A stretch of DNA of 64,000 bases, taken from the NCBI GenBank assembly GCA_036250195.1, contig JAVHZZ010000003.1, positions 345,156,875-345,220,874 of the forward strand, given 5' to 3'. Of this stretch, positions 22,707-33,340 are shown in pieces (positions within the stretch are counted from its first letter, which is position 1; each line of letters begins with the position of its first letter). This DNA is from Mixophyes australis (lineage: Eukaryota > Chordata > Amphibia > Anura > Limnodynastidae). Below the pieces are notes generated by a model. It worked only from the letters and a program-made list of their open reading frames with translations. It was not told where the DNA came from and ran no database searches. The position numbers and the translations under genes are program-made.

Positions 22707-24448
22707 AGCCAGGATGTTTTCTGACTGGTGGCCACGCTGCTATGTCCAGACTGGTTGCCAAGCAGCTGGGAAGCTTCTTCTGTCCGCTGTAGCGGACATG
22801 TGACCAGCTCAGACTGTCCCTGCGGCGGGTAAATTTGCATCTTCAGGAGCATGTGACTTGTTTTCTGCACTTTAAATTGCATAGGAGGATTAGCCTTCCT
22901 TCCTGTGATAGATTTTGTGCCCTGCATCTTTCGTGAAGCCAGCTGTGTTGCTGAACACTATGGCCACCTGTTGCACATCGCTGGTTAACTTTATTGTTGT
23001 AAACACAGTGCTAATGTACCCTTTTCTTTGTTTAGATATTGTCTTTAAGACTACCTTAAAAAAGTGCACACAAAATTAATATTTCCCAACTTAAAAAAAT
23101 GTATGATTTAGATTTACTGTTATTAACTTTTCTGATGCCTACTGTTGGAAATAGATATTTATGTATTTAAGGGATAACTCCACTTAAATATAATGTTGCC
23201 TAATTAAAATAATTTTGCTTGGTACTCAAACACTCTATTAACTTCTAATACTTGAAAAAGGACTTCCTAATTGCCTGTTAAAAACTGAGAAACCCACTCA
23301 TTGTGAATAACTGACCTTACAAAATAAAAAGTGTAACCATGGGAACAAACGGTGGACTACTCTGCTTGTTTCCATGACTACAGATATTGCTAAGGGAGAT
23401 CAGTTATTCACAACCTGTTAAATGGCAGCAACAATTTGTCAGCTTTCAACAGGCAATTTCAGGTAGAAAATTCTAGTTCAAATATCAAGAGGTATCCGGT
23501 TAATTATAATATCAGGCACAATTATCATAAATGGATAAAACCATCCTTTAATGGAATTACCCTTTCAGGACAATAGATTCATATTGAACATTATTATAAA
23601 TAAGTAGCAAAAGCAGAGTGTCCCATGTTTTGGATGGCTGTTCCCATTAACAGTGGCACAAACAGTTGCTTCTCCAAGAATGGAAGACTAAAGAAGCCTG
23701 CAGAGATGGTTGCTGACAAAGGGCAATACTTGCATTCAGATAGTTAATAATGTTATACACAATTGGAAACATACTAGGGACATTTATCAAAGCTATATGA
23801 AAAATATGTTGAACTGCACTAGGAAATGACAGTTTAAATGTGATTGGTTGCAAAGAGCAGCACCTTTTCCTTTGCATAAGGTTTTCCAATGGTTCCATCC
23901 TATGTGGATTTCACTTACTGATGCTTATTGCATTCACTGACTAAGAGGCGTGCATAGCGATGGATAAAGCACGGTTCTGGCCAGAGGTGAAAGCAACATG
24001 TGGGCTCCTTCACTTAATTCCTCTCCCCCCTTCCCCCCCCCCCCCCAGCTACCTCTCTTCAGATCCTAAACCATTATTTCCAAATTAGTGACAGAAGAAA
24101 ACTCAATTTATAAAGAAAAGACAAATAAAAGTTTAATTTTAGCATAAATCATTTTTTAAAAATGGATATGAAACCATAGGGTAGAAAATAGCAGATAGGT
24201 GCTGCCTGCCACTTCTTGCTGATATGTTGGGTACAGAAATTGTAGCCTCACAGGCAACAAGTTAGGAAATAATCTTTTTAACTAATGAAATAATATTGTA
24301 ACCAGGACCTGTAAGACCTTAAGGCCTAATGCAATTACGTCAGCTGCTCTGCCCTTTAGCCAGTCCTAAAATGAATCATGGTTATGAGAACTATCATTTT
24401 ATAATCAACTCTTAGAGAAAAGGAGTTGAAGGAGGTCTGCATCTTTCT
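22707..24448. other. unassigned stretch with a C-run
   Basis: No gene is recognised. A C-rich run occupies about 24023-24046. Confidence 0.5.
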
Positions 24449-24620
24449 CAGGGGAGGGCTGGCAAATTTTAGCCCGGGGTGGCAAGATTTGACTCAGCAG
24501 CCTATTAGGAACATTTTAAAGGAAAAGAAATGAAGGTGGCCCACTGACCCAGTCTAAGGTAGCCCATTATGGGACCGGCACAGGGAACAGATGCCCCCTG
24601 CCCCCCCAGCCCAGCCTGCC
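24449..24620. mobile_element. hAT MITE, CAGGGGAGGGCTGG end
   Basis: It starts CAGGGGAGGGCTGGCAAATT and ends in CAGCCCAGCCTGCC. It is the same family, in opposite orientation, as 63185-63349. The flanks ATCTTTCT (24441-24448) and ATCTCTCT (24621-24628) form an 8-bp duplication with one mismatch. The last four bases of the right end seem to be lost. Confidence 0.7.
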
Positions 24621-24628
24621 ATCTCTCT

Positions 24629-27394
24629 ACTGTTATTATCATTTCTACATATCTGCAACAAATTTCAAAGTACAGTAATATGAAATCATAACAATAAACC
24701 AAGATTAGAAATGATAAAATAGCTGTCTGCATTAAATGATATGTCATTGCATAAAATCATGTCTAGGGTATTAGACATTAATTATCTGTCTTCCAGAGCA
24801 ATTATTTCAATTGCTGGCTGCATTGCATTAATTTAAAAAATAAGTGAATATTAATACATTATTTTTATGATCAAAAAATTTACACTGGTTATCTTATGAG
24901 AAAATTAGAAAACTTGATGAAAGTATATACATATACATACTCACTATAAATTGTTAATATACCATATTTTACTAATATATTACTATGATTTATATAGTAC
25001 TAAGATACTGTATATTATAAATATGCACAGTGGTTTAAGTGGAAATTTAAAAGAGGCAGTATAAAAAATGCAAATGGAATTTGATAGTTATATCATTAAG
25101 TCCTCCAGTTCCCATGTAACATTAACCCCATAGCCTCTACACCAGTTCCCATAACAGTAACTCCCATGCCCCCACAAACCTGTCTTCATCATGCTCATTA
25201 CATTTCTTATTATTATCCTGAGAGTCATTGGGCTCCATCACATCAAATAAACATTAAAGTCATAAATAGAAGTTGACGAGGTGCCTGATTGGGGAATTTG
25301 AGGTTTTCCTGAGTGGTGTCACTGTAGGAGGCTCATGTGGAGGCACAGGCTGGAGACTGTAGATAGTCACAGGCCGATGGGATTTTGCAGTTGGGTTTGA
25401 GGTTGATGGAAAGTAGATATGCTTTTAGCCAAGTTCCTGCCAGGTATTTGGAAAGTGAGGGAGCTGGTCTTAGAGTAAAGAAGAAGAAGAATAAGAAAGG
25501 CTATGTCCAGTGTTGGAAGCTGGAGGATGTATGCCACTTGGAAGAGGCACAGGCCAGGTGAGAATTCCACACTGGTACCATAGATTGAGTTATAGGCTCT
25601 GCTGGTTCTGCCTTGGTACTGGGGCTTATCTGTAGGAGGGATAGTTGTCCACCTCTGATAGTTGTCAGAGGTAATGGACAATGAAGGCTGCAAAATGGGT
25701 CAGGCATCAGCATCACCCAATTGTTCAAGTAAGGGAGCTGGGGTGGTCTCATCTGTTGACAGGTCCAGACCAGCGAGATCATGGCCATATGGGAATGCAA
25801 GAAGGGTGTGATCCCTGCGAGGAAGATGGCTGCAGGGAGGCAATGAAGCGCACTGAGATGAAGGCTGCAGGCCTGACCCCATGGGAGCAGAGTGGCTTGC
25901 CATACAAATAAGTCACGTGTAACTGCTCAGGGGGTAAGTGCTGGTCCCATGTGAAGCGAGCCACCGGCTTGAATGTGGAAGTAGGCAGTAGAGCCAGCGG
26001 CAAGGCACTGGTATTGACAAATCAGACGTGAGCTGCAGGCCTCTCAGGACTCCTCTCACCCAGTCCCAATGGCTCAGATGTCACATCTAGCTGATTGATA
26101 GCTCAGTATGAATGTGCAATTGCCTCAGGCACCCACAGCAATGGAAGAAGTGGTAGTATGGCCCACTTCGACCACTGTATATGCAATTTACTTATTTTTG
26201 TTGATTGCTTTTTGTGATACACTCTACAAGCAGTCATGTGAAACAACTATACCACTTAAATGGCAAATACTAAATTTAGGTCAGTGATTTTGCTAAGTAA
26301 TAGAGATGAGTCAAACTTCTATGGCTCAGTTTACAGGACGTTTCATCACATTAGGCCAAAGTTCTATATTTCCTCTATTTTCCTGGACCTGTTCTGTGCC
26401 TTCAGTCAGTGCCGTGTGTTTGGGTGCCATTTAATAGTCTCAAGCTAGGAACCTTAAACTTTAAATATAAAATGCTTTGACAGCATAAATAATATAAAAA
26501 TAATAAATTCCTAGCCCCTACTCAGGGTACCTCCTTGCTCCTTGAACCTCTCTAACCAATCACTATATCATACAGTTTCTCTCCTGCAGACTTGTTGTCT
26601 GCCATCTCTATACAGGTTAAACAATGACCCACTCCAGCCCCTCTGCTGAGCTCCTCTGAGCTTTTGCAAGCTCTCCCACAGCCCAGTACTTGGCTGTCTC
26701 CTCACATTTCTCCACAGAGGTGTGCTGTCAAACCTCTCTCTCACTTGTACTTGGCTGCCTGCTGAGCCTCTCTCCAGTCCGCAGATCTTTCAGCTGCATG
26801 AACCCAATCTGGGCTCTACCCAGGTGCTGTAGACAGGTGTGTAACCCACCTTTTCCCTCCTGTGGGGGATGTTCCTATATTCCTAAGTTTGCCCAGGTGG
26901 CCAACAAGCGCCCCCTAGCCTGTAACTGCCACACTAAATTTGAAATAGTTTTTTCCCAATTAATTGTAATTGCCCAGACATAAAATTAACTGTGAACCCT
27001 GAGATTGCTCCAAATTCCTTAATCCTTACCATTAGTGAACATAGTGTCTCTAATATATTGGCAGCAAAAGCTGCTATTTTAATTGTCTTGTTCCCAATCA
27101 GAATGCTCCACAGTTGTGGCCAGTCCTATAAGACTCATAACATGTGATCCAAGACCAGGTTACAGAGCAATGTAAACATAGGGCAGCCTTGATGTGTGCC
27201 TCTTGACATCTCTACTTTTCCCCCCACTAGTCTTTTTATCAATAGGGAAGTGGCCGTTATATTATAAAATAGTTGTGTAAAGTTATAACTACGTTTGCAT
27301 CTAAACTGAATGACATACTAGTAGAAGTGGGTTGACAATGATGCATCTGCTGCTTTTGCTGTACAAATGCCCTTCACCAGGTGATGACCTCCGA
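24629..27394. other. unassigned stretch
   Basis: The part to 25250 is AT-rich with nothing recognisable. Between 25370 and 26000 overlapping minus-strand frames of 67-108 codons occur, but none resembles a family I know and they do not form one continuous frame. A fragment at 26298 begins TAATAGAGATGAG and could be a decayed hAT end. Confidence 0.4.
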
Positions 27395-27399
27395 CAAAC

Positions 27400-28069
27400 T
27401 GTTATGGCTACTGGCTGATTATCATAAGCTTGCAGAACAGACTGTAAGCTTATGATGCCCCCAGGTCTTAAACTCAGCGTAGGGCAAGCTTATGAATATC
27501 GCTGTAGTGCAGTAGGAGTTGATGACAGGAGATAACCATGGTCAGGAAATGGCTGAGGTCCGAGGGCAGAAGCCGGCAGCTAGGTAAGGTTCAGGCAAAG
27601 CTCAGGGCTGGCAGAAAGAAAGGATATGCGAGTCATAAGCAAAAGGTCAGGGCCACCAGCAATAAAGCAGTCCAGGAAATGAGCCAAAGGTCATACACAG
27701 AAAATAAATATAGGAATCAGCACAGTACACAAGAGCAGGTTAGCAGCCAGGAACTGAATGCTATAACCAGCAGGGAGGCTAAGCCCTCTGTGCTTTAAAT
27801 ACATAGAGGACCCAATCAGAAGCCAGGAGGCACAGCAGGGTAAATTAGTCTCAGGAGGCTGGTAATTAATTTTTAAACAGGATGCGCACGCGTCTGGCTA
27901 CCCCTCATGCCGGGACGCAGCGATTAGCAGCAGAGTGTACCGACCATTGCCTTAGCAATGGCCAAGGCAAAACCAGAAGTGTGTCCCGGTCATCATGGAG
28001 ATGGCCAGAACAAGGGCAGACTGAAACAACGAGTTGCGGCGGTTAGAGGCTCCGCCTCGGTTCATAGCA
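27400..28069 (-). mobile_element. solo LTR of a Gypsy relative
   Basis: TGTTATGGC...TCATAGCA gives TG...CA termini, and a perfect 5-bp duplication CAAAC flanks it (27395-27399 and 28070-28074). The middle resembles the LTRs of the 38307-43472 element: a TTTAAATAC box after an AACTATAACC-like word, then AATCAGAAGCCAGGAG and CTCAGGAGGCTG. That resemblance sets the orientation as minus. There is no internal region. Confidence 0.8.
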
Positions 28070-28074
28070 CAAAC

Positions 28075-29224
28075 TGGAGAAATATTTTTTCTGTCAACAG
28101 TAAGAAAATGATGGAATGAATTATACATGTTATGATTTTAGCTAAGATCTTCAAGTCCAAGCTAAGGGAGGGTAATTGGATGATATGATATCATTGACTT
28201 AGGGACTTTACCTTGTTTAATATTAAAGTAGTTTATGTTTAAAGTTTGGTAAGACAGTCATGACCTGTAAAGTGTATGATAAAGTTCAATTATTGTAGGA
28301 AGAATTTCCACTTACATACTTTTATAATATTTAGAAGTAAAACCTACTGATTCTGGTTATTTGTGTAGTTTCTCATTAGAGATAGCTGCCACTATTTTCT
28401 GAGTTGTTATGTCCACTTCAACCATTTATTGCTGCTCAGCGGTTAGCTTGGGTTTCATAATAAATGTGTTTGACTGTTTGTGTTCATGGCTACGATTTGT
28501 GCTTTCTACATTTAGCAGTTTTTGACATGTTGGCTAAAAGTTTGCCTGCACGATTACCTATCTATAAAATGTGTTCCCGGTATAGTCAATTTGAAGTTTG
28601 GTTTGTTATAATAAAAAGCTTTCCTATAACTGCATGACTGTTTGTATCTAAGAGGTCATCATTCAGATAAGAATCATAAGTGTTATAACAATTCAACATT
28701 GCTTGTTTTATAGATTTATTTTCTTCCATTTTCCTCTGTCATTGGTAGATTACCGCCTTTGAAGCCTCGCAAAATTGTATCATCCCAATTTTCTGAATGG
28801 TATGGTATAAGTAAAAATGGAATCTCCAAAAGTGAGCCTTATTGTCAGGCAGGGGCATCCGGATTGTAACAGAGATCAATACCTGGTCTGATATTAATAT
28901 GTCATTTCTTTTGATCTTGCCAACTTCAAAGAAAAGCCACTAATATATGATCAAATCTATGGAATCCTAAGTGGAACATAGATGATTTTCAGAGCTTACT
29001 GTAAACCGTTTGAATAGCAACAACTTTTTTAAACAACCTTTTTTCTATTGGATCAGTGAACACTAGAGTGTAACCGTGCATTGATGAACAAAATGTTAAT
29101 GAAAACCACTGAGGGGAGTATCCTTATTGAATTTTTTTAAATAGGTTTTGAAGTGGCATTTAGCCTCAGCTGGACCTTCTGACCATTGTCAATAACCCTT
29201 TAGCTTTCCTGTGTATAGTAACAT
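28075..29224. other. unassigned AT-rich stretch
   Basis: No gene is recognised. The last part may hold more of the damaged Gypsy element that follows, but I cannot read a frame. Confidence 0.4.
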
Positions 29225-29403
29225 TCAAAAAAATGTTACCTATTACACCTCATATCAGAACTCTTTGATCGGATTCGTGGAGCACAGATTTTCCCCAAAC
29301 TGGATCTTAGAGGGGCCTATAACTTTATTTATATTCGCCAAGGTGACGAGTGAAAAAAACGCCTTTAATATGAGAGACGGGCACTATGAGTACCTTGTGA
29401 TTC
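29225..29403 (+). pseudogene. Gypsy reverse transcriptase fragment
   Basis: In one plus-strand frame the sequence reads [20 protein letters not shown], then RGAYN, QGDE, a stop in place of the tryptophan expected next, and HYEYLVI. This is the palm segment of a chromovirus-type Gypsy reverse transcriptase, just before the catalytic YLDD block. It matches the corresponding part of the 40483-41853 pol closely. It ends where a palindromic repeat begins. Everything upstream, and the rest of the reverse transcriptase, is missing. Confidence 0.85.
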
Positions 29404-29652
29404 TCTTAGTTTTCTGTTTTGCACATAAGTTAAATACTGACTGTTTTTTCATGTAGCACACAAATATCAACTTTAAATTTCAGTGTACAAATAAGCTATC
29501 AGGTATTTGTGTGCTACATGAAAAAACAGTCAGTATTTAACTTATGTGCAAAACAGAAAACTAGTTTGCACCCCTTGCATTGTAGCATGGTTTTGTCCAG
29601 GAGACTGAAATAAGATACCTCTTCATTTAAGATCCTTAATCAATCAGGCTCA
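29404..29652. mobile_element. repeat with perfect 60-bp inverted arms
   Basis: Arms 29407-29466 and 29504-29563 are exact reverse complements around a 37-base spacer. The rest, to the TTAATCAATCAGGCTC end, matches 13999-14197. It interrupts the Gypsy pol fragment. Confidence 0.8.
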
Positions 29653-29654
29653 AG

Positions 29655-30060
29655 GTTTGGCTGTGTACGCGCAACTTCAGACTCAAGCTGCCATCTATGA
29701 AATTTGCTCCCCGATATATTGCTCCCTTCCGCATCTCCCATATTATTAATGTGGTTACCTATAAGCTCCATCTACCTCCTTCACTCCATGTGCATAATTA
29801 ATTTCATATTTCTTATTAAAACCATTGATTCTTAATGAATTCTCCAACCTTCAGCCTCCGCCTCCTCCCATCAAGACAGCTTTGGGCGATGAATATGAGG
29901 TTGAACGCATTTTGAAATCACAATCTATTTGTGGTAAGACTCAGTTCCTCATCCACTGGAAAGGCTATGGCCCGGAAGAGAGGTCATGGGTGGATAAGAA
30001 AGACCTACATGCTGTCAAAGTTTTTGAAGAATCAGACTTTTATCTCTTCTTCTTCAGGGG
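29655..30060 (+). pseudogene. Gypsy integrase C-terminus with chromodomain
   Basis: The fragment starts in the GPY/F-type integrase tail ([26 protein letters not shown]). It continues into a chromodomain: EYEVERIL, then FLIHWKGYGPEERSWV with the aromatic and WKGY residues of the methyl-lysine pocket in place. One internal stop lies before FHISLLKP. Chromodomains in this position mark the chromovirus branch of Gypsy elements and are thought to steer integration to modified histones. The polypurine tract and LTR follow directly. Confidence 0.87.
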
Positions 30061-30071
30061 AGGAGGGGTAC
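30061..30071 (+). other. polypurine tract of the plus-strand Gypsy
   Basis: AGGAGGGGTAC lies immediately before the LTR, in the usual place for plus-strand priming. Confidence 0.7.
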
Positions 30072-30688
30072 TGTCAGGCACCGTCTCTGCACTTACAGGA
30101 GACGGACGCCTGCACATTCCCGGCAGCTGCATCCCGTTGCATAGCAACGGGACGCTCCATTGTTCCTTTGCACGCTATGCGTGCGCATGCCCAGTTCAGT
30201 CACGTCCCCTTGCTAGGCAACGGGATGCTACCTCCGCTCTCCATCACCCAATTAGGGTGCATCTTATGCTATATATAGCGCCCTCTGACACCTGTTGAGT
30301 GCCAGCGTATTGGTTCACTCCCTACTACAGCACTTCCTAAACTTCTGATCCTGTGTTCCTGGTCCTGACTCAGCTTGTCTGCTACTATTCTCTTATGTCA
30401 CGTTTGGTACTTTGTTGCTCGGCTGGTTTGACTATTTGGCTGGTCCTGACTTTTCTATGGATCTTCCCTAAGTACTGCACTATTCGTTTGGCTAGACCAG
30501 GACCGCCTGACTACACCTGCCTACTACTGTTGCTACAACTGTGACTGTCTTGGAGACTGCGACCTGTGTACCCTCTGCAGCTAAGCAGAAACTCCCTTGC
30601 TGGGGTCCCTGGTGAATACCGGGGGTATGTTAGACTGCACGCCTCCTTTTTAATACCGGTTAGAGGCCATCTCTGCAATTCCGTGACA
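30072..30688 (+). mobile_element. 3' LTR of the plus-strand Gypsy
   Basis: It begins TGTCAGGCACC right after the polypurine tract and ends ATTCCGTGACA, giving inverted TGTCA/TGACA tips. A CTATATATAG box near 30271 is a likely core promoter element. The 5' LTR and most of the internal region are gone, so no target duplication can be checked. Confidence 0.8.
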
Positions 30689-31348
30689 GGAACTATTTTT
30701 GTCTGCAAGGTTATGTAGACAGAAACATAATGCACTACATATTACTTATAAAGAGTGCTTGCCACTTCCCACTAAATTAATGTAGATATTTTTTGCTGTT
30801 CTATTGAGATTTATAATGGTTTTACCCTACTTACACTTATCTGTGTGTAAGTCTGAGTGTTTAACTTATAATGAGTTAGAGCCAATAATTATTTAACCAG
30901 TATCCCAGTCTAATCTCCCTCGCTGGGTAAAGTTTTGAATATCCATATTCACTTTAGAGGAACAAATATTATTGGTTATTTTATTGGGTGGCCGTGTTCT
31001 CCTTAAACCCCTGAGATTAATTAACGTGACCTGATTGACCCTGACAGAGCCCTAGTGAACTAGATGTACATATCATACCAATATATAAACCTCTTTACTG
31101 ACCTGATTGACCCTAATAGTTGGAGTGTAAGATAAATTATTGGCTAAGAGGAATGAGCATCATTAGTATCAGTTGGCTGCACACTCTGAAATTTGTTGAG
31201 ATATTGTCGCTATGAGCTAATTAGTCCTGACAATGTTCTATTTGATAAAGAAAGTTACAAATGAGAGAAAAGAAGAATAGGTGGTAGGGTGAGTGTAGGT
31301 AGGGTAAACCAATAAGTGTGCTGGCTAAAATCTATTCAAGCCTGTTGT

Positions 31349-31352
<4 letters not shown>

Positions 31353-31389
<37 letters not shown>
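31353..31389. repeat. (TA)n microsatellite
   Basis: An uninterrupted TA run of about 37 bases. Confidence 0.95.
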
Positions 31390-31393
<4 letters not shown>

Positions 31394-31399
31394 CATCTA

Positions 31400-31510
31400 C
31401 ACAGTCATGCCCCCAGTTCATATTATGCCAAATAGAAGTTCCCCAGTTCATATTATGCCACACAGTAGTGCCCCCAGTTCCTATTATACCACACAGTAGT
31501 GCCACCAATT
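31400..31510. repeat. tandem repeat, ~30-bp unit
   Basis: About four units of CCCCAGTTCATATTATGCCA, with CACAGTAGTG between them. Confidence 0.8.
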
Positions 31511-31957
31511 TCATGTATACACACACAATTTACCAATACAATCATACATTAATAAAACATTTATAGCAGTGCCTCTGGAGTCAGTTCACAGGTCCAGACA
31601 TCCTCAGTTCATGGGAGGAACTGCTGTGCATGTGCATCACCCCATTTTGGCCATCTATAGCCACTTGAGTGAAGCAGCTGTACATTAGGTCTTATAACAG
31701 TGCGTAGATCCAACATCTGGACGTGGACTGAGGACCAGCGTGCTGGTAAAAACAGATCATCTACATACCACGTCTGGCAGGCCTGCTGGGAGTTGCCGAC
31801 CCCTGGTCTAATAAAACACCATTAATACAACATTGTAGTTGGTACAATCTGCATAAATCTCACAATCATTCCACATACCACATTGTCATTATGTATATAA
31901 CAGTCCTCATAACGATTGTATGTACAGCCAGTAGCCTTAAACCTTTGGAGCCATTCA

Positions 31958-31965
31958 ATTAATAT
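31958..31965. repeat. hAT target duplication, left
   Basis: ATTAATAT, identical to 37422-37429. Confidence 0.95.
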
Positions 31966-32137
31966 TAGAGATGGGCGGGTCCGGTTCTCCGAGAACCGAA
32001 CCCACCCGAACTTTGGGTATCCGAGTACCGAGCTGAGCAGCTCGGTACTCTCCCGCCCATTCCGAATCCAAATCGAGGCCGAACGTCATTGTGACGTTGT
32101 CGGATCTCGGGACTCGGTTCTCGCGATACTTCAACTT

Positions 32138-32145
32138 TATAAATA
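32138..32145 (+). promoter_or_regulatory. probable TATA box of the hAT transposase
   Basis: TATAAATA lies about 170 bases inside the left end, upstream of the tandem array and 1.2 kb before the ATG. If used, the array would form the 5' leader or an intron. Confidence 0.5.
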
Positions 32146-32314
32146 CACGCCTCCACAGCAATCCATCGCCATTTGACAGAGGGAGAGAGCAGGGTGTAGT
32201 CATAGGCTAATTAGAGCAGGGACAGAGAATACAATATTGTTCTTGCAATTGCTCTAACCAAAATCGCTAGTGCAGAGAGGAGGATAGAGGTTTATTATTT
32301 TTTCTTCATATTTG

Positions 32315-33327
32315 GCACTCCCCAGCGCTTTTGGGGTGTCCCCCATAATTGTGCATTAATATTTCTGGCTGTCAAAAGTCATATCTGTCAGCAGTATCTA
32401 CTAAATAATTTGTAGCACACCTCAGTGCTTTTGGGGTGTCCTCCCTAATTGTGCATTAATATTTCTGGCTGTCAAAAGTCATATCTGTCAGCAGTATCTA
32501 CTAAATAATTTTTAGCACTCCTCAGTGTTTTTGGGGTGTCCTCCCTAATTGTGCATTAATATTTCTGGCTGTCAAAAGTCATATCTGTCAGCAGTATCTA
32601 CTAAATAATTTTTAGCACTCCTCAGTGTTTTTGGGGTGTCCTCCCTAATTGTGCATTAATATTTCTGGCTGTCAAAAGTCATATCTGTCAGCAGTATCTA
32701 CTAAATAATTTTTAGCACTCCTCAGTGTTTTTGGGGTGTCCTCCCTAATTGTGCATTAATATTTCTGGCTGTCAAAAGTCATATCTGTCAGCAGTATCTA
32801 CTAAATAATTTTTAGCACTCCTCAGTGTTTTTGGGGTGTCCTCCCTAATTGTGCATTAATATTTCTGGCTGTCAAAAGTCATATCTGTCAGCAGTATCTA
32901 CTAAATAATTTTTAGCACTCCTCAGTGTTTTTGGGGTGTCCTCCCTAATTGTGCATTAATATTTCTGGCTGTCAAAAGTCATAACTGTCAGCAGAATCTA
33001 CTAAATAATTTTTAGCACTCCTCAGTGTTTTTGGGGTGTCCTCCCTAATTGTGCATTAATATTTCTGGCTGTCAAAAGTCATATCTGTCAGCAGTATCTA
33101 CTAAATAATTTTTAGCACTCCTCAGTGTTTTTGGGGTGTCCTCCCTAATTGTGCATTAATATTTCTGGCTGTCAAAAGTCATATCTGTCAGCAGTATCTA
33201 CTAAATAATTTTTAGCACTCCTCAGTGTTTTTGGGGTGTCCTCCCTAATTGTGCATTAATATTTCTGGCTGTCAAAAGTCATAACTGTCAGCAGAATCTA
33301 CTAAATAATTTTTAGCACTCCCCAGTG
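32315..33327 (+). repeat. 100-bp tandem array, ten copies, upstream of the transposase
   Basis: The word TAATTGTGCATTAATATTTC recurs exactly every 100 bases (near 32346, 32446 and so on to 33246). The first two units differ most from the rest, and the others are almost identical. The variant ATAACTGTCAGCAGAATC appears in two units 300 bases apart (near 32982 and 33282). Each unit ends TACTAAATAATTTTTAG. The array stops 13 bases before the ATG. Confidence 0.97.
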
Positions 33328-33340
33328 GTTTGCGCTCAGA

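Larger units (their letters stand above)
30689..31957. other. unassigned stretch with simple repeats
   Basis: No gene is seen. It contains a TA microsatellite and a ~30-bp tandem repeat (separate entries). A GGGAGTTGCCGACCCCTG word at about 31788-31805 resembles the terminus of a hAT MITE. Confidence 0.45.

Noticed and set aside
25367..26003. Cluster of minus-strand frames as a host gene
   Set aside because: The frames overlap in different phases, lack splice-site support and resemble no family I know.
31566..31805. GTTGCCGACCCCTG as the right end of a hAT MITE
   Set aside because: The end looks typical, but no left end with a matching duplication could be found, so it is only mentioned in passing.
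32315..33327. Regular array considered as a CRISPR-like locus
   Set aside because: There are no unique spacers between short repeats; whole 100-bp units repeat head to tail, and the context is a eukaryotic transposon.
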